A DNA stretch of 33,847 nt from a virus, in the IMG/VR virus record IMGVR_UViG_3300027752_000059, positions 1-33,847 of that record; one strand, 5' to 3'. Below the pieces are notes generated by a model. It was given only the letters and a program-made list of their open reading frames with translations, did no database searches and was not told the origin of the DNA. Shown piece after piece: positions 15,652-22,013 of the stretch (its first letter is position 1; each line of letters begins with the position of its first letter). The translations under genes and the position numbers were made by a program.

Positions 15652-15990
15652 ATGTCAGAACAAAAACTTACGCTTGATTCATCTGAAGAGTTAAAGCAGG
15701 CCGATTTAAACAGTGACGGCCACCTTTCTACACAAGAAATGGAGTTGATGTTGGACGCTAAAAAAAAGCGATTAGAAGATGAAGATGCCATGCGAGACGC
15801 ACAGCGTAAAATGGCATGGTTTGCTCTCGGCGGCATGCTATTATATCCTTTCGCTGTCGTTATTGCTGAAATGGCTGGATTGCAAAATGCCTCCAGTACA
15901 TTAGGCGATATGGCACCTACTTACTTCGTTTCAGTTGCTGCTATAGTAGCTGCATTTTACGGCAAATCTGCTCTAGAAAGCAAGAAGTAG
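15652..15990 (+). CDS. Membrane protein with an EF-hand motif
   Basis: A 112-residue protein. Residues 18-29 (DLNSDGHLSTQE) form a perfect EF-hand calcium loop with D18, N20, D22, H24 and E29. A charged helix follows, then two hydrophobic segments at about 54-74 and 89-105, and the tail SALESKK. The likely topology has both ends on the same side of the membrane. It has its own late promoter, so it may act in lysis or the envelope. Size and two membrane spans allow a holin-like role, and calcium could regulate it, but both ideas are inference. Only a single EF-hand is seen, whereas they usually pair. Confidence 0.75.
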   Translation: MSEQKLTLDSSEELKQADLNSDGHLSTQEMELMLDAKKKRLEDEDAMRDAQRKMAWFALGGMLLYPFAVVIAEMAGLQNASSTLGDMAPTYFVSVAAIVAAFYGKSALESKK

Positions 15991-16003
15991 CACTCCAAGT
16001 AAC

Positions 16004-16051
16004 ACGTTATAGTCTAGAAATAACGTTCAGCACAGGCGCTCACAGAGCGTC
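16004..16051 (+). other. Two consecutive inverted repeats in an intergenic region
   Basis: ACGTTAT (16004-16010) pairs perfectly with ATAACGT (16020-16026). GGCGCTC (16035-16041) pairs with GAGCGTC (16045-16051), with one G-T pair and a 3-nt loop. Neither is followed by a T-run. They could be an RNA end or processing site, or operator-like sites. Confidence 0.5.
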
Positions 16052-16094
16052 TGATGCGATCTATAAGTCATTGATTCCATTATATTTTTAACGC

Positions 16095-16123
16095 TTGACA
16101 ATAGCCCTTTATATTGCTATACT
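16095..16123 (+). promoter_or_regulatory. Early promoter, upstream of a tandem pair
   Basis: TTGACA (16095-16100), 17 bp, TATACT (16118-16123). Its transcript would start near 16130 and run through the second promoter at 16186. Confidence 0.8.
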
Positions 16124-16185
16124 GTATAGACAATATAGGTTTATAGGTTATTGATTTGAGTGTGGAAAAAAAGTGAAAATAAAGC

Positions 16186-16214
16186 TTGACATTTCGGTAG
16201 TTAGTCTGTATAAT
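16186..16214 (+). promoter_or_regulatory. Early promoter, downstream of a tandem pair
   Basis: TTGACA (16186-16191), 17 bp, TATAAT (16209-16214). The -10 and the following leader nearly repeat the sequence at 2029-2094, including a 17-base shared block (16221-16237). Confidence 0.92.
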
Positions 16215-16255
16215 GTACTTATAAACTGAAAAAACAAGCTGTGAGGGCTTATATT

Positions 16256-16516
16256 ATGATGAACACTACCGAGCGAGACGAGTTAGCCAGCTACATTTCA
16301 GATTCGTACAAGAGTCTTTACGGCCATCGTCCCAGATTTTACCAGTGGGAAAGCGCAAGTCTTGTTTTTTTACGGTCTGAGGCAAAAGACCTTAGCGCCC
16401 AGATCGAGTACGAGATCCATCGTGACCGTCTTGAGATGGAAGCGGCTCTCGGCGCAATGTTGCAGTATGCTCCAGACTTAGAAACAGCCCAACGATGGGC
16501 ACAGGAGGTGGCGTAA
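16256..16516 (+). CDS. Small hypothetical protein
   Basis: An 86-residue protein. The start at 16256 follows GAGGG (16243-16247) by 8 nt; a GTG at 16241 would add five residues but would contain the ribosome site. The sequence is largely helical. ELASYISDSYKSLYGHRPRF resembles the opening of small early proteins found in many marine phages, which I recall only as conserved and uncharacterised. The stop overlaps the next start (TAATG). Confidence 0.75.
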   Translation: MMNTTERDELASYISDSYKSLYGHRPRFYQWESASLVFLRSEAKDLSAQIEYEIHRDRLEMEAALGAMLQYAPDLETAQRWAQEVA

Positions 16517-16725
16517 TGAATTACTCTAAGTATCCTTGTCAGGTTGAGATGGTTAAATATCATCTAGATGGCATGAAAGCAGGTATGCACACCAAAGAGA
16601 ACATGGGCTTTATGTCTTGGAACGATGCTTGCACATGGGCAGGGTCAGTTACCGAAAGCAAAAAAGTTGGGTATGTTGTTTTGGAGATGCGTAATCTCGA
16701 AACAAATGAGTTAGAAAAGTTTTAA
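16516..16725 (+). CDS. Small hypothetical protein
   Basis: A 69-residue protein. The start is the ATG overlapping the previous stop, with a very strong GGAGGTG 5-6 nt upstream; an in-frame GTG at 16495 is less likely. The protein has a short helical start (QVEMVKYHLDGMKAGMH), an aromatic middle (MSWNDACTWAG) and a strand pair at the end (KVGYVVLEMRNLET). No family is recognised. It is co-transcribed with the gene before it. Confidence 0.75.
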   Translation: MNYSKYPCQVEMVKYHLDGMKAGMHTKENMGFMSWNDACTWAGSVTESKKVGYVVLEMRNLETNELEKF

Positions 16726-16732
16726 TTAATGC

Positions 16733-16761
16733 TTGACATTGTACCCCTGATTCTGTATAAT
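16733..16761 (+). promoter_or_regulatory. Early promoter for the winged-helix gene
   Basis: TTGACA (16733-16738), 17 bp, TATAAT (16756-16761): full consensus, with GC before the -35. The leader is about 85 nt and structured. Confidence 0.92.
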
Positions 16762-16781
16762 GTTTAGTATAGTAAAGAATT

Positions 16782-16815
16782 TGAGAGTGATCTCAGATAG
16801 CGACCGTAAAGTCGT
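16782..16815 (+). other. Two small hairpins in the leader of the winged-helix gene
   Basis: TGAGA (16782-16786) pairs with TCTCA (16791-16795) around a GTGA (GNRA-type) loop. GCGAC (16800-16804) pairs with GTCGT (16811-16815), with one G-T pair. They lie well before the ribosome site (AAAGGTGAT), so they may stabilise or mark the RNA. Confidence 0.45.
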
Positions 16816-16853
16816 TTAATTTTAAATGAAAGTAACTTAAAGGTGATTTAATT

Positions 16854-17132
16854 ATGGCTACAACTACAACTACAACCACGGCAGCAACTAAGACACAAAA
16901 CGCTAAGATTCTTAATTTTCTTCGTTCTGGTCAGTCTTTGACAGCCGCACAAGCAGTTTCTATGTTTGGTGTTAAAACTGTCAGCGCTCGTGTTGCAGAA
17001 CTCCGTGCAGCAGGACAGCCTATTTACACTAATGTAAGCAAGGCTGGCAAAACTTCATATCGTCTAGGTGTCCCTAGCAGCGCTATGATTGCAGCAGCAT
17101 ATGCCGCTGTTGGTTCTTCAGTCTTCGGCTAA
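16854..17132 (+). CDS. Winged-helix DNA-binding protein
   Basis: A 92-residue protein. After a Thr/Ala-rich N-terminus (ATTTTTTTAAT) comes a compact winged helix: QNAKILNFLRSGQSLTAAQA, then SMFGVKTVSARVAELRAAG as recognition helix, then the wing PIYTNVSKAGKTSYRLG. The C-terminus is Ala-rich and hydrophobic (MIAAAYAAVGSSVFG). The helix-turn-helix pattern is common in small phage proteins. Its very strong promoter suggests abundant early synthesis, as for a regulator or DNA coat. The target is unknown. Confidence 0.8.
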   Translation: MATTTTTTTAATKTQNAKILNFLRSGQSLTAAQAVSMFGVKTVSARVAELRAAGQPIYTNVSKAGKTSYRLGVPSSAMIAAAYAAVGSSVFG

Positions 17133-17215
17133 GAACTATTTGGTAAATCCAAATCGTCCTGGGATATGACATAAAACTGTCCTACCACTTTTTTTGTATT
17201 CGGTCGGAGATACTA

Positions 17216-17764
17216 ATGGCGAACCATGTAGATAATGTATTAAGTATTACCACCGAAATACCAGAAGCAGCAAAATTATTCAATGAAGTATTCTCTAGCA
17301 TACAAAATCTTGATGAATCCGGGCTTCAATACTCAAACTTCCTCCCGCAATGGGATGGAGATTGGCCTTCAAGAGATTACATGGAAGAAATCATCGGTGC
17401 TAAATGGGCGAATATTGAATCTGTTGCTGCTCGGCGTGTTGTGATAACTTCTGCTTGGTCCTCTATATATGCATATGTTAAGAACATGGGTCATTATCTT
17501 TCGGAAATAGATCCTAATGTTATTATCTCATGTAGGTATGAAGATGAATTTTATAATTTTGCAGGCGCAATGGTTTATTTTGATGGCGGTCTTGATTGGC
17601 AAGAAGAAAGTCTAGATTGGTTTATTGCAGACCGTTGTGAAGATTTAGGAATGATTAAAACCGACTGGGATTCATCTGAAGACTATGGGTGGTACAAATC
17701 AGTTGATAACAAACTGATTGAATGGGAAACTGACTTAATTGAAAAATCAAGGATTAATATATAA
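17216..17764 (+). CDS. Hypothetical protein (182 aa)
   Basis: A 182-residue, acidic and Trp-rich protein with GGTCGGAG upstream of the ATG. The opening MANHVDNVLSITTEIPEA and the later ITSAWSSIYAYVKNMGHYLS and ISCRYEDEFYNFAGAMVYFD recall the phage YubB/Api92-like (DUF1281) family, which starts 'M-x-N-x-x-x-N-x-L-x-I' and has the same aromatic pattern. The match is by memory and partial. No promoter or terminator separates it clearly from the winged-helix gene 83 nt upstream. Confidence 0.7.
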   Translation: MANHVDNVLSITTEIPEAAKLFNEVFSSIQNLDESGLQYSNFLPQWDGDWPSRDYMEEIIGAKWANIESVAARRVVITSAWSSIYAYVKNMGHYLSEIDPNVIISCRYEDEFYNFAGAMVYFDGGLDWQEESLDWFIADRCEDLGMIKTDWDSSEDYGWYKSVDNKLIEWETDLIEKSRINI

Positions 17765-17955
17765 TGGATACTAACACTGCAAAAAGAAAGATCGCTAACT
17801 GTATAGCTGCTAGTAAACGTTCTCTCAACCCAAGTTTTCAATCTTATTGGAAAGATACTGCTAATAAATTGGGTGTTAAATACAATGTAGATGTGAAGGA
17901 AATTGAAAAGTCTCCGGAATTTTATCAGTCAGCCAACTCTGCTAGTATGCACTAA
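17764..17955 (+). CDS. Small hypothetical protein
   Basis: A 63-residue protein whose ATG overlaps the previous stop (TAATG). It is basic in the first half (TAKRKIANCIAASKRSLNP) and looks helical throughout. No family is recognised. It is the last gene of the early group; a terminator follows 41 nt after its stop. Confidence 0.65.
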   Translation: MDTNTAKRKIANCIAASKRSLNPSFQSYWKDTANKLGVKYNVDVKEIEKSPEFYQSANSASMH

Positions 17956-17995
17956 CAGGTAGCGTATTATAAACTACTTGATAGAATGTAAATAT

Positions 17996-18032
17996 ATCCC
18001 GGGGATTCTATATGATAGTCCTGGGATTTTTT
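17996..18032 (+). terminator. Rho-independent terminator
   Basis: ATCCCGGG(G)A (17996-18005) pairs with TCCTGGGAT (18019-18027), with one G-T pair and one bulge, followed by TTTTTT (18027-18032). It closes the early group and separates it from the late block. Confidence 0.85.
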
Positions 18033-18072
18033 ATTTGTAATAAAGAAAAACATTTCTCCTATAATTAATTGT

Positions 18073-18080
18073 TATAAATA
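18073..18080 (+). promoter_or_regulatory. Late promoter, predicted to make a leaderless mRNA
   Basis: TATAAATA is followed by only 5 nt before the ATG at 18086, with no ribosome site. The usual start distance for T4 late promoters puts +1 at or within a base or two of the A of the ATG. Confidence 0.75.
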
Positions 18081-18085
18081 CTAAT

Positions 18086-19249
18086 ATGATTAAATTTAGC
18101 AAGTTTATAACCGAATCAGCGTCAAATGACGATAAGTTGACACACCTTGAACATGTGGAAGATCATGTTGTTCACGGTGGTTCAGACGGATTTGCCCACG
18201 CTTTTCATACGCTCAACGGTGTACATGAACAATTGCGAGGCGCTAAAAATAATACTAAGATTACTATGAAGTATGATGGTAGTCCTTCTGTTGTATTCGG
18301 TACACACCCAGAAACTGGCAAATTCTTTGTCGGTTCTAAGTCAGTGTTCAACAAAACGCCTAAGCTAAATTACACACCAGAAGACATTCAACAGAATCAC
18401 GGACACGCACCTGGTCTAGTATCAAAACTGCAAGCAGCATTGACACATCTTCCGAAAATACATGACGGCAAAGGTATCTATCAAGCTGACATTATGCATG
18501 CCGGAGATGTTAAGCACGAAGGTCACCGAGTGTCATACAAGACAAACACACTTACATACCATCATCCTGCTGATTCAGAACATGCACAGAAAGCAGTAAA
18601 TTCTCACATAGGTGTAGCGGTGCATACAGCGTATGAGGGTAATAAGTTTGAAGACATGAAAGTTAAACAAGGACATGTACCAGAGCTTAAAGAACACGCC
18701 GATGTACATCAATTGCCGATTCACCATGATGTTTCAAAGGCAGTATACACCCCTTCTCATCAAGCAGAATATAAGAAGCATTTGGATGCAGCAGTATCAG
18801 AGTTTAAGAAAGCACCTAAGGAGTCTCACGCAGCGGTGGCTAAACATATTATACCTATAAAAACTTATATGAATGCTACCGTGAGAGATGGTACAACTCC
18901 TACACATGATGGATTTTCAAAGCATTACTCTACTGCAATGAAAAAGAAAGTTGCCGGTGTTAAGACTGAGGCTGCTAAGAACAGGCATACTAAGACGCAT
19001 GACGATACCATGCAACATGTTAAACAGAATAAAGCACACATTGAAAGCGCCATTGCAATGCAGCAACACTTACAAAAAGCTAAGACTGTGTTGACAGATG
19101 CGCTTAACTCACATAATACAATAGGACACGAAATAGCAGGAGCTCCTGCAAATCCTGAAGGGTATGTTGTCCATCATAATAATAAACCATCTAAGTTTGT
19201 GCATAGACACGAGTTTAGTGCTGCAAACTTTGCAAGGGCTGGTGATTAA
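18086..19249 (+). CDS. Ligase-like nucleotidyltransferase, late protein
   Basis: A 387-residue, His- and Lys-rich protein. It carries what look like the motifs of covalent nucleotidyltransferases (DNA/RNA ligases, capping enzymes): motif I MKYDGSPS with K62-x-D64-G65, Ia-like VGSKSVFN, a motif III region GIYQADIMHA, motif IV PEGYVV (E358-G359) and motif V region NKPSKFVHRHEF with K367/K370. Between them is a long His/Lys-rich helical section. I recall the family in marine T4-like phages as DUF6267. The N-terminus MIKFSKFITE resembles the T4 capsid-targeting sequence, so the protein may be packaged in the head. It overlaps the next gene by one base. Confidence 0.75.
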   Translation: MIKFSKFITESASNDDKLTHLEHVEDHVVHGGSDGFAHAFHTLNGVHEQLRGAKNNTKITMKYDGSPSVVFGTHPETGKFFVGSKSVFNKTPKLNYTPEDIQQNHGHAPGLVSKLQAALTHLPKIHDGKGIYQADIMHAGDVKHEGHRVSYKTNTLTYHHPADSEHAQKAVNSHIGVAVHTAYEGNKFEDMKVKQGHVPELKEHADVHQLPIHHDVSKAVYTPSHQAEYKKHLDAAVSEFKKAPKESHAAVAKHIIPIKTYMNATVRDGTTPTHDGFSKHYSTAMKKKVAGVKTEAAKNRHTKTHDDTMQHVKQNKAHIESAIAMQQHLQKAKTVLTDALNSHNTIGHEIAGAPANPEGYVVHHNNKPSKFVHRHEFSAANFARAGD

Positions 19250-19884
19250 TGGCTGACAAGCATATGGTATTCTCATTCGGCAGGATGTCTCCTCCGACGG
19301 CAGGACACAGTAAAGTTGTGGATCATGTTACTAATACTGCTACTAAACTAGGTGCGGATCATCGGGTTATTGTAAGTCATTCACAAGACAAGAATAAGAA
19401 CCCGCTACACCCACAGCATAAAGTAGATTATTTGAAGCATGTTCACCCGACTGCAAACGTTGAATCCTCTTCTAAAGAGCATCCTCATTTTATGGCACAT
19501 CTAGCTAAGATGCACAAGGAAGGCTACTCCCATGTTACAATGGTAGCAGGATCTGATAGAGTAGGAGAGTTTCAAAAATTAGCTGATAAATACAATGGTC
19601 CGAACGGCAGTTATAACTTTAAACATTTGAAAGTAGTATCAGCAGGACATAGAGATCCTGATGCAGAAGGCACTGCTGGAATCAGTGGTACTAAGATGCG
19701 TTCACACGCTGGTAATAACGATTATAAATCATTTAAGTCAGGGTTGCATCCTAATGCATCTGACGATCATGCGAAGAAATTATTTACTGCAACTCGCACT
19801 GGTATGGGATTACATAAAGAACAAACAAGATTATCTTTTGGAGCATTTTTGAATGAACATAGAAGAAGTATACACTCAACTTAA
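19249..19884 (+). CDS. Nucleotidylyltransferase (NMNAT/cytidylyltransferase-like)
   Basis: A 211-residue protein of the HxGH nucleotidylyltransferase superfamily. It has GRMSPPTAGH (11-20), with T-x-G-H as the active-site signature, VAGSDR (99-104), and ISGTKMRS (145-152), equivalent to ISSTxxR. Members transfer AMP or CMP from a nucleotide triphosphate, as NMN adenylyltransferase does in making NAD. It follows the ligase-like gene directly, and the two are probably functionally paired. Its C-terminus has LSFGAFLNEH (195-204), similar to the N-terminal motif of its partner. The substrate cannot be read from the sequence. Confidence 0.8.
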   Translation: MADKHMVFSFGRMSPPTAGHSKVVDHVTNTATKLGADHRVIVSHSQDKNKNPLHPQHKVDYLKHVHPTANVESSSKEHPHFMAHLAKMHKEGYSHVTMVAGSDRVGEFQKLADKYNGPNGSYNFKHLKVVSAGHRDPDAEGTAGISGTKMRSHAGNNDYKSFKSGLHPNASDDHAKKLFTATRTGMGLHKEQTRLSFGAFLNEHRRSIHST

Positions 19885-20311
19885 AATTGACGAAGGTATT
19901 AGATATAAAATCTATGCAGACCATTTAGGTCTAGCCACTTTCGGTATTGGGCATCTAGTAATAGCAAGTGACCCTGAATATGGTCAACCTTTGGGTACAG
20001 AGGTATCCGAAGATAGAGTGCGTGAATGTTTTGAGAGAGATTTAGACACATCTATATCAGAGTGCGGTGTACTATACGGCAAAGAAGAATTTGGTGCATT
20101 TCCAGAAGAAGTACAGCAAGTCCTAGTTAACATGATGTTTAACATGGGACGTCCTCGTCTAACTCAATTTAAGAAATTCAATGCTCATATTCTTGCTCGA
20201 AACTGGTTGAGAGCTGCACATGAAGGTAGAGATTCTAAGTGGCATAGGCAAGTTAATAATAGAGCAGAAAGATTAATGATGAGATTAGATGTATTGAAGG
20301 GAGTAGAATAA
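19853..20311 (+). CDS. e: Lysozyme, T4 gene e-type (GH24)
   Basis: A 152-residue muramidase (T4 lysozyme is 164). The catalytic set is clear in LKIDEGIRYKIYADHLGLAT: E14, D23 and T29, with the same spacing as T4 E11, D20 and T26, then FGIGHLV. The helical C-terminal lobe is present (VLVNMMFNMGRPRLTQFKKF, NRAERLMMRL). There is no signal peptide, so it needs a holin to reach the cell wall. GGAG lies 9 nt before the ATG. The gene overlaps the previous one by 32 nt and the next by one base. Confidence 0.95.
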   Translation: MNIEEVYTQLKIDEGIRYKIYADHLGLATFGIGHLVIASDPEYGQPLGTEVSEDRVRECFERDLDTSISECGVLYGKEEFGAFPEEVQQVLVNMMFNMGRPRLTQFKKFNAHILARNWLRAAHEGRDSKWHRQVNNRAERLMMRLDVLKGVE

Positions 20312-21027
20312 TGTTATCAACTGAGTTTCATGCACATGCTTGTATTGCAGAGCTTGCATACAAAGACATAGATAAAGATGTCAGAAAAGAATTTAAAGCC
20401 CTAGGATTTACTACAATCAAGTTTATAGATATTGATGGCGCTCAAGCATATGTTCTAAGCAACAAAGAAAGAATCACTGTCGCATTTCGTGGAACTGAAG
20501 CGACTGAAAAAAGTGATATATACGCAGACTTAGAAATCACGCACGAAAAAGGATTTCACGAAGGATTCTACGAAGAGTACGAGAAACTAGAATTAGCAGT
20601 GCATGGTGAAGTTGCTAAACTCAGAGGACGAAAGAAGCGTCCAGTATATGTAACTGGTCATAGTTTAGGAGCAGCTATTGCTTCTATTTTCTGCTTTAAT
20701 TATCACGAAGCAGTAGCATTATATACATTTGGTTGTCCTAGAAACGCATCTTGGTCAAAGTCTAAAGAACTTAAAGTACCACATTATAGATGTGTAAACA
20801 ACAATGATATAGTACCTAAGATGCCACCTGCTATCTTGAACTATAGACATCACGGTGAATTGCATTACATCAATTTTTATGGTAATGTTCGTGTGATGAC
20901 TTGGTGGCAAAAGTTTAAAGATTCTTGGCGTGGTCGAAGGGCGGCGTGGAGAAATAAAGATAAGTTTGACGGTATCAGTGATCACAGCATGACTGAATAT
21001 TGCAGATGTTTAGAAGACAATAAATAA
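20311..21027 (+). CDS. Class 3 lipase-like hydrolase
   Basis: A 238-residue alpha/beta hydrolase of the lipase class 3 type. The nucleophile elbow is VTGHSLGAA with S118, the acid is in NNNDIVPKMPP (D166), and the histidine in ISDHSMTEY (H225), so the full triad is present. RITVAFRGTE (54-63) supplies the usual oxyanion region. No signal peptide is seen. The C-terminal third has a basic, aromatic patch (TWWQKFKDSWRGRRAAWR) that could bind membrane. It starts within the lysozyme stop and is followed by a membrane protein, so a part in host envelope breakdown is likely, but not shown. Confidence 0.88.
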   Translation: MLSTEFHAHACIAELAYKDIDKDVRKEFKALGFTTIKFIDIDGAQAYVLSNKERITVAFRGTEATEKSDIYADLEITHEKGFHEGFYEEYEKLELAVHGEVAKLRGRKKRPVYVTGHSLGAAIASIFCFNYHEAVALYTFGCPRNASWSKSKELKVPHYRCVNNNDIVPKMPPAILNYRHHGELHYINFYGNVRVMTWWQKFKDSWRGRRAAWRNKDKFDGISDHSMTEYCRCLEDNK

Positions 21028-21043
21028 AAAAGGAGATTGCTAA

Positions 21044-21325
21044 ATGTGGTTCTTGTTACTTAAAGCAGCTTTTACTGGTATATTTGGATCAGCATTTGGC
21101 AAATGGTTTTTAACAACTCGTATGGGCAGATGGTTTCAAGATAAACTTAATGCCTATATGCAATACTTAGCAGTTAAATATGATATAAAAGTAGCTAAAA
21201 GAGAAGCTAAGTGGAAATCAGAATATCCTGGATTGGTAAAACGATTAGATGATATGGAAAAAGAAATAAAAACAATAAAAAAAGCCTCATCGGGAGTAAA
21301 GAGAGTCCCTAGGAAGAAAGCATGA
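21044..21325 (+). CDS. Small membrane protein, holin candidate
   Basis: A 93-residue protein with AAGGAG before the ATG. The first 23 residues are hydrophobic (WFLLLKAAFTGIFGSAFGKW), forming one membrane helix or an amphipathic entry helix, followed by a positively charged helix and a coiled coil (LVKRLDDMEKEIKTIKK) and a basic tail (GVKRVPRKKA). It sits right after lysozyme and lipase and before the spanins, where a holin is expected. It could also be a membrane adaptor. Confidence 0.7.
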   Translation: MWFLLLKAAFTGIFGSAFGKWFLTTRMGRWFQDKLNAYMQYLAVKYDIKVAKREAKWKSEYPGLVKRLDDMEKEIKTIKKASSGVKRVPRKKA

Positions 21326-21624
21326 AGACATTTAGCGAATGGTTAGAAGAAGAAAGAGGGTCAGATTCAGATGGTCATAAACGATCTACCGAGTCAGGCG
21401 CTGGATTGACAAAGAAAGGAGTCGCTGCACATCGCAGGGCTAATCCTGGTTCTAAACTACAAACTGCTGTGACTACGCCTCCTAGTAAACTAAAAAAGGG
21501 CAGTAAAGCAGCTAAGCGCCGCAAATCTTTTTGCGCTAGAATGTCTGGTATGAAAGGTCCTATGAAAGATGAGAAAGGTCGCCCAACTCGTAAGGCTATG
21601 TCATTGAGACGGTGGAACTGCTGA
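21322..21624 (+). CDS. Small basic late protein (DUF6321-like)
   Basis: A 100-residue, highly basic protein. It contains the well-kept block RSTESGAGLTKKGVAAHRRA, NPGSKLQTAVTTPPSKLKKG, KAAKRRKSFCARMSGMKGPM and the end RKAMSLRRWNC, which I recall as DUF6321 from marine T4-like phages. The two cysteines may bind metal. The N-terminus MKTFSEWLEE closely resembles the T4 internal-protein capsid-targeting sequence and ends in an L-x-E site of the kind cut by the prohead protease. A DNA-binding protein packaged in the head is the simplest reading. It overlaps genes on both sides by a few bases. Confidence 0.8.
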   Translation: MKTFSEWLEEERGSDSDGHKRSTESGAGLTKKGVAAHRRANPGSKLQTAVTTPPSKLKKGSKAAKRRKSFCARMSGMKGPMKDEKGRPTRKAMSLRRWNC

Positions 21625-22013
21625 TGAAAATTGCATTATTCTTCTTTCTAATTATGTGCGGCATGGGCGCTGTCGGATACTTTTACTACAACGACACGCA
21701 AGATAGATTGGCGCAACTCAGAGAGAATAATACTAGACTTGAAATTGCTGCACAGACTAGCCAAGAAACAATTGGCCGAATGCAAGCAGATGCTACACAG
21801 TTTGCAGAAGCTAATACAAAACTGCGAGAAGAACTTGATGAGGCAGAAGAATACTCAGACGACCTCGCAAGTAAATTGAGAAGACATAATCTAACTGTCC
21901 TGACTTTACAAAAACCAGGCCTTATTGAAACGAGAGTGAACAATGCAACAGCAAAGTTATTTGATGAAATGGAAAACATTACGGGTAAGTCTGCTCCTGC
22001 TACTGCTGAGTAG
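21624..22013 (+). CDS. i-spanin-like protein (Rz analogue)
   Basis: A 129-residue protein with an N-terminal membrane helix (MKIALFFFLIMCGMGAVGYF) followed by a long coiled coil (about 25-90: RLAQLRENNTRLEIAAQTSQ and onward), the design of an inner-membrane spanin. The start is the ATG overlapping the previous stop; a GTG at 21612 would add four residues. A lipoprotein gene overlaps its end in another frame, as in many Rz/Rz1 pairs. Spanins fuse inner and outer membranes in the last step of lysis, so the host should be Gram-negative. Confidence 0.8.
   Translation: MKIALFFFLIMCGMGAVGYFYYNDTQDRLAQLRENNTRLEIAAQTSQETIGRMQADATQFAEANTKLREELDEAEEYSDDLASKLRRHNLTVLTLQKPGLIETRVNNATAKLFDEMENITGKSAPATAE

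Noticed and set aside
17139-17200. TTTGG/CCAAA inverted repeat and a later T-run after the winged-helix gene
   Set aside because: The stem is only 5 bp and AT-rich, and the T-run is about 35 nt away, so it is not a convincing terminator.
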